Shown: piece by piece, positions 20,065 to 32,200 of the stretch
Position numbering within the stretch: the first letter of the stretch is position 1
How the letters are laid out: each line of letters opens with the position of its first letter
From: Mantamonas sphyraenae
Taxonomy: Eukaryota; CRuMs; Mantamonadidae
DNA: 64,000 bases
Reading direction: 5' to 3'
Assembly (NCBI GenBank): GCA_026936335.1
Contig: JAPMXV010000001.1
Location: 186,001-250,000, forward strand
Position numbers and translations under genes: made by a program
Notes under the pieces: generated by a model
Seen by the model: only the letters and a program-made list of their open reading frames with translations
Database searches by the model: none
What the model was told of the DNA's origin: nothing

Positions 20065-20191
20065 CGAAAGCCTAATGGCCAAGACGACGCCTACAGCAAG
20101 CGTCATGCCGACGCTGATCATGGTATTCCTTTTGAGCGTGCTGATGACACTGCTCATTTGGAACTGGGAACAAACACACCCTAAAATTTGA
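15927..20191 (+). CDS. NLR-like protein: AlbA_2 (Schlafen-type), NB-ARC NTPase, TPR array, tail anchor
   Basis: Modelled as exon 15927-16010 plus exon 16172-20191 (acceptor GACCAG; the donor could instead lie at 16002), about 1367 residues. After a short acidic leader comes a Schlafen-type AlbA_2 domain: NEFKAIQV, FLNSNGGTIYFGIEDDG (about residues 75-120). A Ser linker leads to an NB-ARC STAND ATPase: Walker A HGPGGMGKTTLAL (near 17018), Walker B SILFLDDA (near 17260), GLPLAVRVVGG (near 17562) and a winged-helix LHDLVREFVR (near 17911). An array of kinesin-light-chain-like TPRs (18340-19780; for example NDLALLYNHMGRYDESEPL) follows, then poly-Ser and one hydrophobic helix (LIMVFLLSVLMTLLIW). 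STAND proteins usually oligomerise on sensing a ligand. All NTPase motifs look intact. Function unknown; a sensor or immune-like role is inference. Confidence 0.82.
16011..16171 (+). other. Intron of the NB-ARC gene
   Basis: A pyrimidine tract (16101-16150) and GTGACCAG acceptor are clear. The donor GTATCC at 16011 keeps phase with MPSSDSDD; another in-phase donor lies at 16002. Confidence 0.5.
20030..20061 (+). repeat. AGC microsatellite coding for poly-Ser
   Basis: Lies in frame between the TPR array and the C-terminal membrane anchor of the NB-ARC protein. Confidence 0.85.
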
Positions 20192-20253
20192 TTCACAATG
20201 AAATCTCACCAACGCTTCAAACCGACCAATTTACATTTCAATCAAATTTTTCA

Positions 20254-20847
20254 TTATGTTTCCTCTGTGTCAGGTTCCACTGTGTTTGTCTCTGCTTCCT
20301 CGCACATCTCTTTCAACGAGGCACGCAAAGTGTCATCGACAATCAACACGAGAGTGTGCTCCTGGAAAAACTCGCTAAAGGAGTCTCGGACAAAGCCAAG
20401 CTTCTCCTCAAAGAGAGCCAGGCTGCCGCTGTTGCTGGTGCCAATCTTGACCGTGAACTGGGTGATTGTGTCCAGGTGTGCCAGTGCATAGTGCATCATG
20501 AGACGCAAGGCGACTGTGGCGTATCCCTTGCGCCGGTAGGCTTCCTCTGCAATCATCACTTCGAGTTCTGCGTTTGCGCGGTCGGTGGGGTCCACAAAGA
20601 AGAGATTGACGTCGCCTACCATGTCTCCAGTGTCCTCGTCCACAATAATAAAGGTGAGTTTGTCATCGTCCTTCTGCCAGCTCTCCTGCATGGCGTATTC
20701 CTCGTCCAGGCTGAGCGGTTCACTCGCAGTTTGCTCCTGCAGCTTGGGGTCAGCCATCCACGCGTGGTATGTTTCCACGTGTTTGCGCTGGTACGGCACA
20801 AGCCTGACGGGCTTCAAAGTGATGCTGGTGCTCTCGTTGATGCGCAT
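20254..20847 (-). CDS. NAT9: N-acetyltransferase 9 (GNAT family)
   Basis: This encodes 197 residues from the ATG at 20847 (MRINEST), similar to the roughly 200-residue family. NAT9 proteins are cytosolic GNAT-fold acetyltransferases; a tubulin or microtubule role is reported in animals, substrate not settled. Diagnostic stretches are LVPYQRKHVETYHAWM, TASEPLSLDEEYAMQESWQ, DKLTFIIVD, MVGDVNLFF, AELEVMIAEEAYRRKGYA (acetyl-CoA loop R/K-x-G-x-A), VKIGTSNSGSLALFE and LGF. The C-terminal tail is acidic. The gene is convergent with the NB-ARC gene (62-base gap) and tandem with the LYR-like gene. Single exon. Confidence 0.9.
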   Translation of the reverse strand: MRINESTSITLKPVRLVPYQRKHVETYHAWMADPKLQEQTASEPLSLDEEYAMQESWQKDDDKLTFIIVDEDTGDMVGDVNLFFVDPTDRANAELEVMIAEEAYRRKGYATVALRLMMHYALAHLDTITQFTVKIGTSNSGSLALFEEKLGFVRDSFSEFFQEHTLVLIVDDTLRASLKEMCEEAETNTVEPDTEET

Positions 20848-20978
20848 TGGGACGGGGTGGTGGAACGAGTTTGGTTGGTTTGCAGGCAGCGAGCAAGACA
20901 CACCGGGGTTCGTTCACACAAGGGGCATCGAATGAATCTGTACATGGCATCCATCGACTATTATCACCCACCCGCCTT

Positions 20979-21510
20979 TCACATCCTCTCTTCGGGCAAG
21001 GAGAAGCCTACCCGCTTGGCAAACTTGTCGACGTCGCTCTGTTCGTCCTTGTTGTCGGCCATTCCCATGTCCAGAATGATGTCCTGTTCATGGAGACAGA
21101 TACGGGGAACGGGGAGGAGGGAAAGGTTGTGTGGTGAGCCCAGGGCTAAAGAGAAGGAGGGAGTGGGTGGGTGGAGAGAGAGAGGGGGGGGCACTCACCC
21201 TGTGGGTGCGCATGTGCTTGAAGCTCTGTGCCACCTGCCATGCTTGTGTGACCAATGTGTTTGCCTGTTGGGCATCCTGCACATCCCTATTGTCTTCAAA
21301 CTGCTGTCGAACCCACGCCCCAATCGACTGCTTGTCCAGTTGCACCTCTGTTCCGGCCATGGGCTTGGTCTTGTCTGCACGCGCCAACACAGCTGCAGGC
21401 AACAGCTCCACACCCACTTGGGCATCCCCAGCCATCCTATAGCTCTGTCGCATCAGTGCCCTGTATGTGGCAAGTGCAGATGGTCCCTTGGAGGAGGAGG
21501 AGGAGGACAT
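20979..21510 (-). CDS. Small LYR-motif mitochondrial assembly factor, FMC1-like
   Basis: Exons 21510-21199 and 21083-20979 join at GTGAGT/AACAG (intron 21198-21084) into 417 bases, 138 residues. The N-terminal ATYRALMRQSYRMAG fits the LYR family's Y-R-x-L-x-R core. The C-terminal FAKRVGFSLPEERM resembles the VGLxLP end of FMC1, a matrix protein for ATP synthase assembly. The middle is helical (QQFEDNRDVQDAQQANTLV, partly quoted). Other LYR proteins (LYRM, SDHAF) are possible. It shares a 145-base divergent promoter with ZNF830. Confidence 0.5.
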
Positions 21511-21599
21511 CGGCAAGGTGTGGGTGAGGGTTTGGTTTGCCTCTGCCCACGCAGGCCAAATCACAGTGGAGAAGGGTCAGGTGGTGTTTGTGTCTGTGT

Positions 21600-21640
21600 G
21601 TTTCTGTGTGTGTGTGTGTGTGTCTGTGTGTGTGTGTGAC
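21600..21640. repeat. GT microsatellite in divergent promoter
   Basis: An almost pure GT run just 5' of the ZNF830 start codon (21656), in the space shared with the LYR-like gene. Confidence 0.9.
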
Positions 21641-21655
21641 TGCAGTGACCAAATC

Positions 21656-22660
21656 ATGACATCAAAGGCAAACCTGCGGGTGCTGATGCGCCAGCAACAG
21701 GCCAAAGAAGGGACGAAGCACAGGGTGCAGCACGCGGCGGCCTCATACACTGCCAGTGGGAAACTTACATGCAAACTGTGCCAGGTGGGGGTGAGTGAAC
21801 CCAAGTGGAATGGCCATGTGGCCAGTGTGGAACACAAGGCACGTGTAGAGGCAGCCAGGCAGGCCTTGCAGCAGGCAAAGGCGGCGGAAGCAGCGGCAGC
21901 AGCACAGGCCGAGGCCACACGGACCATGCAGAACCTGGTGCAGTATGCATCCGACAGCAGTGACAGTGAGGATGAGGATGAGGATGAGAGGCAGGAGGTG
22001 AATGAGGAAGAAGAAGGGGTGGTTGTGATGAAGGAGGTGAAGATGGAAGACGCGCCAACCAAGGGCACACGAGGACACAAACGAGCACGAAGTCCAACAG
22101 GTCAAGAGAGAGACAACACAGAGACGGAACAACAGAAGGAGGAGGACGGGGGAGGAGGAGGATGGGACGAGGGGATTACCACCAGGGTTCTTTGATGGGG
22201 GTGAGGAGGGTGGTGGGGGCAGTCACAAGCGACAGCGTGTGGAGGCGGTGGATGGTGGAGAGACAGAGACAGAGGCAGAGACAAGTGGAACGACAGTGAG
22301 TGGAAGCAAGAGGGAAGGAGGAGGAGGAGAGAGGGAACTGCCAAAGGGGTTCTTTGATGAGGAGACGGGTGTGGGACAGGGGAAGGAGGGGCAAGGAGGG
22401 GCAGGGGGAGGAGAAGGAACAGCAAGCCAGGCAGACTTGGATGCACAGATGGAGGCATTTGAAGAGGAGTTGAAACAAAAGACGAGAAGCAGGGAGGCAC
22501 TGTTGGAGGAGGAGGAGGAGAAGATGATGCAACGACGAGCACAGAGGGAGAAGGAGGAACAGGAATGGCAACTGCAGAGGGTGCAACAGCTCAAGGAGCG
22601 TCTCAACAGGTCCATCACAACACCCAAAGAGGAACAGTCAGTGATTCATCATCATCAGTA

Positions 22661-22693
<33 letters not shown>

Positions 22694-22840
22694 GCAGGCA
22701 AAGGGAGCCTGACGACCTCCGCAGGACGTAGACAACCTATGGACTTATTCTCAGCAGGAGATGAAGATGAGGATGATGAGGATGAGGAGGGATTGGATGA
22801 CGACGCAGATGAGTTGGATTGGATGGCAACAGCTCTGTAG
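21656..22840 (+). CDS. ZNF830: Zinc finger protein 830 homologue, frame broken twice
   Basis: ZNF830 is a nuclear protein tied to pre-mRNA splicing and DNA repair. One C2H2 finger lies near the start: LTCKLCQVGV..WNGHVASVEHK. An acidic region and NLS-like KRARSP follow. Then come two copies of the family motif (LPPGFFD at 22176-22196 and LPKGFFDEE near 22340), a long charged coiled coil (EEEEEKMMQRRAQREKEEQE), and the C-terminal DELDWMATAL. These parts lie in different frames: a +1 change near 22150, at a G5 run, and a -1 change near 22640, before an AGC run. The two corrections cancel, giving 394 residues, near the human 372. Assembly indels are likely; a decayed gene is less so because all motifs survive. 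Confidence 0.78.
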
Positions 22841-22911
22841 AAACAACACCTCTCGCTTTCCCCCAATCCAATTGTGCTGCCCACACACGCACATCCACCC
22901 ACCCACCCAGC

Positions 22912-22933
22912 CACACACACACACACACACACA
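22912..22933. repeat. CA microsatellite before the HEAT-repeat gene
   Basis: A CA run abutting the start codon at 22934. Confidence 0.9.
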
Positions 22934-24543
22934 ATGTCATCACGAAGACGCACAAGACCGTCGGCGATCAACACATCGCTGCAGGCGTCGAGGGCGTCGC
23001 AACACACACGGCAGCACTTTCACTCGCTACGTGAGGCGTCGAGCACCAAGGCAGCACGTAGCAGTGTGGTCAAGGGTGGACTGTTCTCACCCTCCTTCAC
23101 AGTGGGCAACTTTGACATGCGCAATGGCTTCCGCATGGTGTCGAGCACCCAGGTGAACGCACGCAGTCGACACGACCCCAAGGCGTTCATCTCGGTCAGC
23201 CAACACTCCCGCGAGCGGCCGGAACACTCACCACGCGCACGAAGTGCACGCGTGTTGGAAGACACTATCCATGGCTTTGCCTCTGTGGATACCCAACGCA
23301 CGTGGAGCAGCAGCACACGCAGTCGCGACTCGAAAAGGGCTAACGGCTATGCTGGCGGCGGCAGTTCCCGCAAAGCCTCAGTCGCAGCAGCTGCAGGCAC
23401 GGGTGAAGGTGACGACGACGCCCATGCACGCAGCACCAGTTGCACCAGCCAGGGGAGCAATGTCAGCAGTAGCAGCAACAGCAACAGCGATAACAACAGG
23501 CAAACGCAGCGGCGAACGGGAAGCAGCCATGCCAGGAACACAAGCCGAGCTGAGGCTCTGGCCAACTACACCGCCCATGGACAGGAGGATGACGAGCAAG
23601 GGGAAGTGTTGCATGCATCACAGAGTGGCACCAGTCAAGGCACGGGACACACAATCAGCAACAGCAGCAGTAGCAGCAGCAGCAGCAGCAGGGGAAGCGG
23701 CACAGGGGTGGACGAGAGAGAGGAGAAGCGACGAGGCTCCAGCTCGTCACGGATGCCAAAGTTGGGACCACGTCTCATGCTGCATGCAGTGGACGAGAAC
23801 GAGCTTGTGGCAGGACAACAGTATGTGTTGCAACAGAACGACTATGACGTGTTGGCGGCACACGACGGTACACACACAGCACACACCCTGGAGCCACAGG
23901 GACGCAGCAAACGATCGGGATCGGTGAGCTCAGAGGCTTCAGACATGTCCACCCTGTCGCAGATGTCATCCATGGGATTCGATGGCTTCCTGTTTGGGAG
24001 GGAGCGACTGAAACGAGCCGCGGAAAATATCATGGCGGAGCAGGGACGACGACGCTCAAGTGGAGTCACGGATGGGCTGGACGAAGGAGAGGATGATGAG
24101 GAAGGTCATGGAGGAGGAGGTGGAGGCGGCAGGGCATCACGTGGGGTGCACTTTGTGGATGTGCCCTCTGTGGACGATGGGATCATGGCAGGACAGCTGC
24201 ACCGCGCTGAATCGTTGTCGGATGACCACGATGGGATGACAGCCAGTGCAGAAGTCAAGGGCAAGAAGCAACGGGAACAGTTCTTCCACACCGAACAGGT
24301 GGAAGGGGTGGACTTTCTCGCACGCAATCTGCGCATTGTACAGGGCGACACCGGCGCCGCCATGAGCTCCCTCGTGCGCAAGATGCAACTGGCCAAACGT
24401 TTGGCAGCCAAGAAGCAACGACAACGGACGGGAGCAGCAGGAGCAGAAGCCGGGCAGGAGGATGAGGAACGGTCGCGGGATGGGGCAGGCGGGTGGGAGC
24501 ATGATCGTTCTTACCACGATGAGGATGGATTGCACGAGACAGG

Positions 24544-24576
<33 letters not shown>

Positions 24577-27500
24577 TCCAGAGTTTGAACATATCAAAAG
24601 GTCCGGCGTGGGGGCAGCAATCATTGACACGGCACTGCAGACGACAGAGGCAGACGCATTGACGGCAATGCTGCGCAGCAGCAAAGACAAGGAGAAGGGG
24701 ATGGGAGGCAAACGGTTGGGACGAAACAGCAGCAGGCACAGCACCTCCAGCAACAACAGTGGCGGCAAGCAACACCAGCAGGAACAACACGCAACACAGA
24801 AACGACCCACGACATCGTCGTCCTCTTCATCATCATCCTCGTCGGTGTCCTTCGACCTGCAGGCCCTGGACTCTGAAATAGACTCGTCACAGATGACCAA
24901 CGAGCATGCAGACATCCCCGGGGTGGGCCAATCCTCGCTGCATTGGGGCATGCACGCGTCGTCGTCGTCTTCTGGCAAGGGACGGCATGGTCTGGGTGAA
25001 CACGACGAAAACGGGGAGGATGGGGATGGCACGGATGAGGAGGAGGAGGAGGAGGATGAATCGACTCTGGGAAGCCCTCGCGTGGTCAAGTTTCGAGAAA
25101 CGAAACACTTTACACGTACGCAGTACCTGCAACAGCAACAGCTGCGGCTGCAATCGACGGCCAATGCAGTCAAGGTGGAAGGGGTGCAAGGAATGGCAGC
25201 CATCGATAGGCTGCCCAGCACCGAGCGGGACGATTTGTATGACGAGACGATGGGCATGCTGATGGAATTGATGCAGGAGGTGGAATCCACAGAGAGGGTG
25301 CGGTTGGAGTGTGCCAAACGCCTGTGGAAGCAACACGTGGCCAACAGTGCCATTCTGCGAGCACGCCAGAGCCAACAGGAGTTGGAGGAGGGCCTTCGCG
25401 GTGGGTCGGGCGGACGCTGGCGGTACGGAGGCAAGGAGACGGCGATGTACATGTACACAGTGGATGTGGAGGCTGTGGTGGACACGTTTGTGCACCTTCT
25501 GGAAACGGGGACGGAGGTGACGCGTGTGCACGCGGCGGCGTTTCTGAAACGGAATCCGTTGCAGCACGACAGGGTGGTGGAACAACTGATGGAATGCCTG
25601 ACGGACGCAAGTGCACGAGTGGTGGTGGAGGCAGAGAAGGCACTGGGTGGGTTGAATGTGCACGACGCCAAACTGGTGTCGTCCCTGCTGTTGCGCCTCA
25701 ACACCGCCGGATGGCGACAACGTCTCAGTGCCATTGTGTTGTTGCGTCGGTGCAGTGACGACCCACGCGTGTCCAAGGCCCTACACAGAGTGGCCAAGGA
25801 GGATTGGAACTTCAAGGTGCGTCTGGAGGCGTGCAACTCGTTGATCGAGCTGGGTGAACGCGACATGGTGGTGGATGCCCTCACCGTCTCGGCCAACGAC
25901 AAGGACGACAGCGCACGCAAGCAGGTGATGATGATTCTGCGTGCATGCACCCAACTCCTCACCGAGGACATTGGCTTCCTGCTGATTCGTGGCGCCGCCG
26001 ACTTGTGCACCCCCGTGCGTTTGGAGGCGTTCAAAGCACTCACAGCACGCGGCATTCGTTCGGCCAGCTGCGAGGACGCCCTGTTTGCCACGCTGGACAC
26101 AGACAATTGGCAACTCAAGGTGGAAGCCATCAAGTCCCTGGGCAAGCTGTACACGAGCGAGAGCCCCGAGGAACGATTGCGCATCAGCAATCGTCTTGCG
26201 TCGCAGCTGAGTGAAACCCATTCGGCGGTGTTGTCCGAGACGGCGCGTGTGCTCACCGACCTGGGCATGGCCCACAAGCTGCGTTTGCATGAGTCACAGA
26301 AACTGGAGGTGGTCAAGCAGAGTGCACAGGTGTTTTTGGGTCGCAGTGGCAGTCGTGCCAGTGTGCGAAGCCAGGGCAGTGCCGGTGGAGGGGCTGTCGA
26401 GGGCGCCGGTGCAGGTACAGGTGCAGGTGCCGGAGGGGGAGAGTCGGGCACACGCAGTGGACGAACGACACCGCGAGGCGGAGGGACGGCAGGTCAGGGG
26501 TCCCGTGGGGCAAATGTGCAGCAACAACAGGTGCAGGAACTGGTGGATGTGTTGCAGCACTCATTCAGCTGGTGTGAACGTGCAGAGGCGGCGGCGGATC
26601 TGGGAGTGTATGGGGAGGACGAAGAGATGGTTGTGAATGCCCTGCTGCGCGCGAGCAAGGATGCACACAACTATGTGCGTGCACAGGCCACACGGTCACT
26701 GGGAATGGTGGGATCACTGCAGACACGCATCCTGGATTGCATGCACAGCCAGTTGGAAGATGAGGATTGGAGTGTGCGCGCAGAGGCAGTGCATGCGTTG
26801 GGTCGCCTGCGTCCCCCGGGAGAAGGCAGCATCAAGGCAGTGTTGCCTCTGGTGGGTGACAGCGACAACATGGTGCGATTCCAGGCAGCCAAGACTCTGA
26901 TGTATCTGGGACACCAGAGCGAATCGTTTGAGGAGCGGAAGACCATTGTGGAAACCCTGCTGGACAGCATGGAGGACAGGTACCAGAGTGTGCGCCACCA
27001 GATTGTCAAGACTGTGGGTGCCCTCGTGCAGGACACGGCCATGATGGACGATGAGTTGTATCTGGAAATCATGCTGGAGTGTCTGCACGACCAGTATGTC
27101 AAGGTGCGTCTGGCAGCCCTGCGCAACCTGGGATGCCTGCCCACCGTGACACGCGACACAGCTGCTGCCGTGGTGGCGTGTCTGGCACACAAGAACGAAG
27201 AGTTGCGTGTGCATGCCGCCGCTGTGTTGGGTGCCTATCCCAACGCCGCCAGCGAGTCGCTTGTGGTCGATGCCCTCACGCGCATGCTGGAGGATGCCAA
27301 TCCCAACGCTCGCTTTGCCGCAGCCAAGGCTTTGGTGCGTCTTGGGCTCAAGGATCTGCGTCTGGTGGCCCCGCTGGTCACCAAGCTGGGAGACAAGCTG
27401 TGGCGAGAACGTGTGGAGGCGTGTCAGACGCTGGGGGCTCTGGCCATTGTGGATGACAAGTTGTTGGCCATGCTGAGTGAACGCGTGGCGGACAGCAACC

Positions 27501-29134
27501 AAATGGTGCAGGTGGCCGCATCGCAAGCCCTGCTGGCGATGAACCAGAGCGAATTGGTGGTCAGCAATCTGATTGAGCAGCTGGGCGACCGTGTGGATGC
27601 CATCAAAGTGCGTGCCGCACGTGTGTTGGCCCAGTTGCAGGTTCAGGACTCACGTGTGGTCTCGGCGCTGTTGGTGTGTCTCTTGGATCCCAACGACACT
27701 CTGCAACGCCAGGCAGCCTCCACTCTGGAGAGCATTGGGGCGGCCAAAAAGGCCATCACTGTGTTGGTGCGCAGGCTGGAGAGTGACGCCAGTGGTAGCA
27801 AGACCCAAACCACCACTGCCCTGGGCAAACTGTGTGCCTACCTGCGTGTCACCGACGAACGTGTCCTGTCCATCCTCGTGGGTCGTTTGGCCGACGACGA
27901 CTGGCGCACCAGTGTCAAGGCTGCTGCTTCCTTGGCTGCCACCGGTGTGGCTGCACCCTTTGTGCGCACGGGTCTCCTCTCCCTCCTGTACTCGCCCAAG
28001 CGCAAGGTGCACAGCAGCCGGCGTGCCGACGATCTCATGTACGGCAGCGAGCAAGCAGAGGCCCTCAAGGCCCTGAGTGCACTGCAATTTGACGACGACC
28101 AGGTCATTGGTGCGTATCTGGAGCATCTGGAGGCCGAGGATACGTTTGTGCGTGTGGCTGCCGTGGCGGGTCTGGGTGCTTGTCCCAGCACACGCAGCGA
28201 AACCGTGCTCCAACACGCCCTGGTGTCCAAACTCAACGACAAGAATCTGTACGTGCGCGCCGAGGTCCTGTCAGCCCTGGTCAACCTGGGCATGGATGGC
28301 GAGCTGGTGGTGGCTGCATTGATTGTGGGCATGCAGGATGTGGACGAGCTGGTGCGCGCCCAGGCCGTCAAGGCGTGTGGTGCCCTGGCCATGCGTGATG
28401 CTGATCTGGTGTACATGCTTCTGGATCTCCTCAACGACGACTATCACCAGGTGCGCCGCATGTCTGCCCAAACCCTGGGCGAATTGGGGGTGCGCAACGA
28501 CTTTATTGTCAACTCACTCATTGTGCGTCTGGAAGACGAGTCGTTCTACGTGCGGGCCGAGGTGGCCAAGTCCCTGCGTCTGCTCTCGGTGCGCAGCAAG
28601 AAGGTGGTGCGTTCGCTGGTTTCACGTCTGCGCGATTGGAACGACATGGTCTTCTACGAAAGTGCCAAGGCCCTGGCTGCCCTCAATGTGCGTGAAACTC
28701 AGGTGATCAAACCGCTCCTTCTGCATCTGCAGGACGGCGATGCTGTCACTCGCCAACGTGCAATCACTTCCCTCTCGGAAATGCGTGTGCGCACCAAGGA
28801 GGTCGTGGAGGCGGTGCTCAGTGGCCTCAATGACACAGACGCCGGGGTGCGCTTGCAAAGTGTCATTGGGCTGGGTTTGCTCCGTGTGCGATCCGATCGG
28901 GTTCTTGGCGCCCTCATGGACAAGTTGGACGACGAGGATCCGCGTGTGCGTGTGGAAACCACGCGCAGTCTGCAAATGATTGGCTTTCAAGACGACGCCG
29001 TGCTCGAGGAGCTGCGCAAGCACGCACGCGACGACGAGAACGACGAAGTGCGCGAGTTGTGTTTGCAGCAGTTGCGTGCCCATCCGCAGCCCGTGTTTGA
29101 CGTCTTGAGTGCAAGGTCGAGCAGTGAGAACTAA
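22934..29134 (+). CDS. Giant HEAT-repeat protein, possibly axonemal (HEATR4-like)
   Basis: One uninterrupted 2066-residue frame with no intron. The first ~800 residues are low-complexity, with Ser, Gly, Gln and acidic runs encoded by AGC, GGA and TCN repeats; an N-terminal conserved-looking block reads FSPSFTVGNFDMRNGF. From about residue 830 (25430) to the end there are two long arrays of HEAT/PBS-lyase-type repeats with units such as VRLEACNSLIELGER, VRAEAVHALGRL, VRLAALRNLGCL and VRAEVAKSLRLL. They are separated by a Gly/Ala-rich linker (about 26330-26520). HEAT solenoids are protein scaffolds. A link to the ciliary protein HEATR4 is tentative, suggested by repeat style and the ciliary genes in the window. 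The end is RSSSEN. Confidence 0.7.
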
Positions 29135-29225
29135 GCAATGTATGTAGGAACGGATGTGAATGGTGTCCATTTTGGCTGAATCCCCACCATCAATTGCGTT
29201 GTGTTGTTGCGTGAGTTCCGCCTGA

Positions 29226-32200
29226 TCACTGGATCACACACAGTCCGTCGTCGTCGGAATCACTCTCCCATGCGGTGCCACCCTGCACAAAGTCGCTCTC
29301 CCGTGGAATGAAATCCGCGTCCATGTCGCGACACTGTTCGCAGGCGTACAGGAGTTTCTCGCGCATGACTTCCTTGGACGAGTACTTGGGCAGGAAGAGT
29401 TGGAAGAAGCACGTTGCCGACCGTGGCAGGTACTCGTCCTGGTTCTCGTCGCCCACCTCGCTCATGACACTGCTCAGGGGCAACACCTTGAACACTTGGT
29501 CAAACTCCTGGTCGTGACTAGGCAGCCTAGATCGGCCCCACACAAAGCGCAGGAACGAGCGACGCTGCTGTGCGTTCATCTCGCCCAACACCTCCCACAA
29601 CATTTCCACCGACCTGTGCGTGGCGTTGAAGCCACCCGAGTACTCCGTGTGTCGCTTGAGCAACTTGAGATCCACGTCCGATTTGCCACACACGCGCAAC
29701 TCCAACTCGTCCCACTTGAACAAACGCAGCAGGTGTTCCGGCACCACTGCCACCAATCCACGTCGCATGGCAGCCACCTGTGTGTTGAATTCGTTCAATC
29801 GCTGCGTCTGCACCCGTTCGATGTACTCGTCCCGCGTGTCGATCGTCACCGTGCGATCGTGACCGTCTTCCACCAGCTCCACCTCGCGTCCATCCACGTT
29901 CACGGTGGTGAATGCCAAGTCCATGGCTTCCAGCTCCGCGGCTTCCGTTCGCTTCAGCGCCTCCAGTCCAGCCGTCTCCAGCGCATCGATTGCTTCGAGA
30001 TCATTGCCGTTCAGCGGCGCCTGCACCAGCTGCTTCCACACAATGGACGGCAAGTCCATGTTGAAGGCCTTCTTTGTGCGCACGGCAATGCCCATCAGCT
30101 TGCCGATGGTCTCAAACAAAGCCAAATGGGCGCCGGTGTCGCGCGAGGGATTGGGCAGGTACTTTTCCTGATCCAATCCCACGCCGTTGACTGCGTTCGG
30201 CGTGGGCACAAACAGACCCAATGCAGGGTGCAGGATGTCTGCGCTGAATTGGGACATGGCCTCTGCATAGGGGCCTCCTGGTCATCTGCACCCTCGCCCA
30301 GGAACTTGACCTTGAATGCCTGGTCGGCGTGCAGCAGCTCGTGTGCTGGCACGATGCGCAACTGGTCGTGTGCCTGCACAAACTGCACCTTTGGGATTTC
30401 AAAGTTGCTGTGCTGGGCCTCGGCCACGGCCAGGAGTCGATTGAGGTAGATGATGGGCCTGTGTGACCGCAGGGTCTCCAGCATGTAGGAGCCTGCAAAC
30501 TTGACTTTGGTGTCAAACAGGATGAGGTGACGCAGCTTGTCCACCATTTCGCCCAGCGCAGGCACGCTTGCGCCACTGAAGCCAATCAGAGGCAACGCAG
30601 GCTCAATGGTGCGGTTGTAGCGTTGCAACAGGGCAAAGCGCAGACGCACGTCAAGGAGGGTCAGCCCACGCAGCGAGTCGTAATCGGCGTAGTTTTCGGG
30701 CGTCAGTCCGCGCGGGGGCAGCGCTGTCAGGATATCCTGCTGCGGGGTCTGGCTGGCCATGCGGTTCATGCAGTTGACCAAATCCTCGTCCATGGTGGTG
30801 GTCCATTCGGACTGCACACGCAGGGCCTCTTGGATGCGCTCGGCCTCTGCACGCAGCAGCATGGGGTCGTTCTGTGTAGACGTGGGCGTGACGAGCAGCT
30901 TGAAGCCCCAAACCGGTTCGATCTTCACCGCCGTCTCCAGCGGCAACAGACCCTGCCGAGGCAGGTTGGACGCAGGGTGTGTGACACGCATAAACATGTG
31001 TCCCTGTGGGTGAGTGCGCGGCAACGCTTCGCACTCGGCACACAGGGCATACCCGGCGCAGTGGATACACAGGAAGGCGATGCCTCGGATGGGCGACACG
31101 CCGCACATCTGACATTGGGTGCCGTGGTGCTGGTCGCCTTCGATGCGGTTGAGCATGCCCAGCGGACGGTGGCGCCATTTGAAGTGGGCGGTGACCTTGA
31201 CAAAGGTGTGTCCTGTGGACGAGTGCACGTCGCCGTTGATGCAATCCTCACACAGGTCGTAGTCCGCACACTGCAGACACTTGTACCGGGGTCCCGAGAT
31301 GGGCGTTTGGCGGCACCCGTCGCACGTGAAGCCCGGGGCGTAGCATTGGACACTAAAGTGCACGCAATCGCCCTCGACGGAACTGCCCGTGACCTTGCCC
31401 TTGCCATCCTTGAGGCGGATGTGCATGTTGGGTGGCAATTGGGTCTGGCCCGTGGCCACCACCGTCATCGAAGTGGTGTCCGGGACGCTCACCTTGCCGT
31501 GGTTGCACGGGTCGTTGTACACATACTGGAACGGGTGCTGCGACTCCACCTCCTCCGACAAGTCCATCTCCTCCGTCACTTTGATCCACTCGCGCAGGAC
31601 CACACCCACAGGGAAGCGGTTGTGTGCCACCAAACTCTCCATCATCTCGCGACAATGGTCCAGGGTTTCCACAGCCGTGCCACTCTGTGGCTCCACTGCC
31701 GGCAAACCCACAGTGTCCAACAGCAGCTCCTGCATCTCCTGGTTGGTTGCAAAGTCAAGGCCGTCGTACGCTGCACAGCGTGCGTGTGCATGCATGTGCT
31801 TCCCTTGCACGATCGCCTTGCCCTTGCCCTTGCCCTTGTCCTTGTCCATTTCCATGTCGCCATCTGTGGTGGTTTCCCCTTCTGTTGCGTCTGCGTCTGC
31901 TGCCTTGGCTTTCGCCTTGGCCATTGCAATGCGCTGTGGACGCAGTTCCTCGCGGATGACGCGTCGTGCACGCGTGCAGACCAGCAGGAGCTCGTTGTAG
32001 GCCTGCAAGATGGGAGGAAGACGGTACACGTGATCCTCCATGGCACCCTCGTCAAGCTTGCGTGCCAGCCATGCGACCTCGCTCAGCTGTGCCAACTTGG
32101 GCAGGCCGTCCAGCGGGAAGCGATCGACATGGGTGAGCAGACGGGCCAACAGATGGAGGGTGGGTGCAGCGTGCACACGCAGCTTCCACTCGCTGACCTG

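Noticed and set aside
20031-24575. Periodic AGC/CAG repeats as a possible CRISPR or minisatellite array
   Set aside because: They are trinucleotide microsatellites in coding frames, without spacers; CRISPR is not expected in a nuclear genome.
24511-26451. Minus-strand frame of 646 codons
   Set aside because: Ser/Arg-rich shadow of the HEAT-repeat gene.
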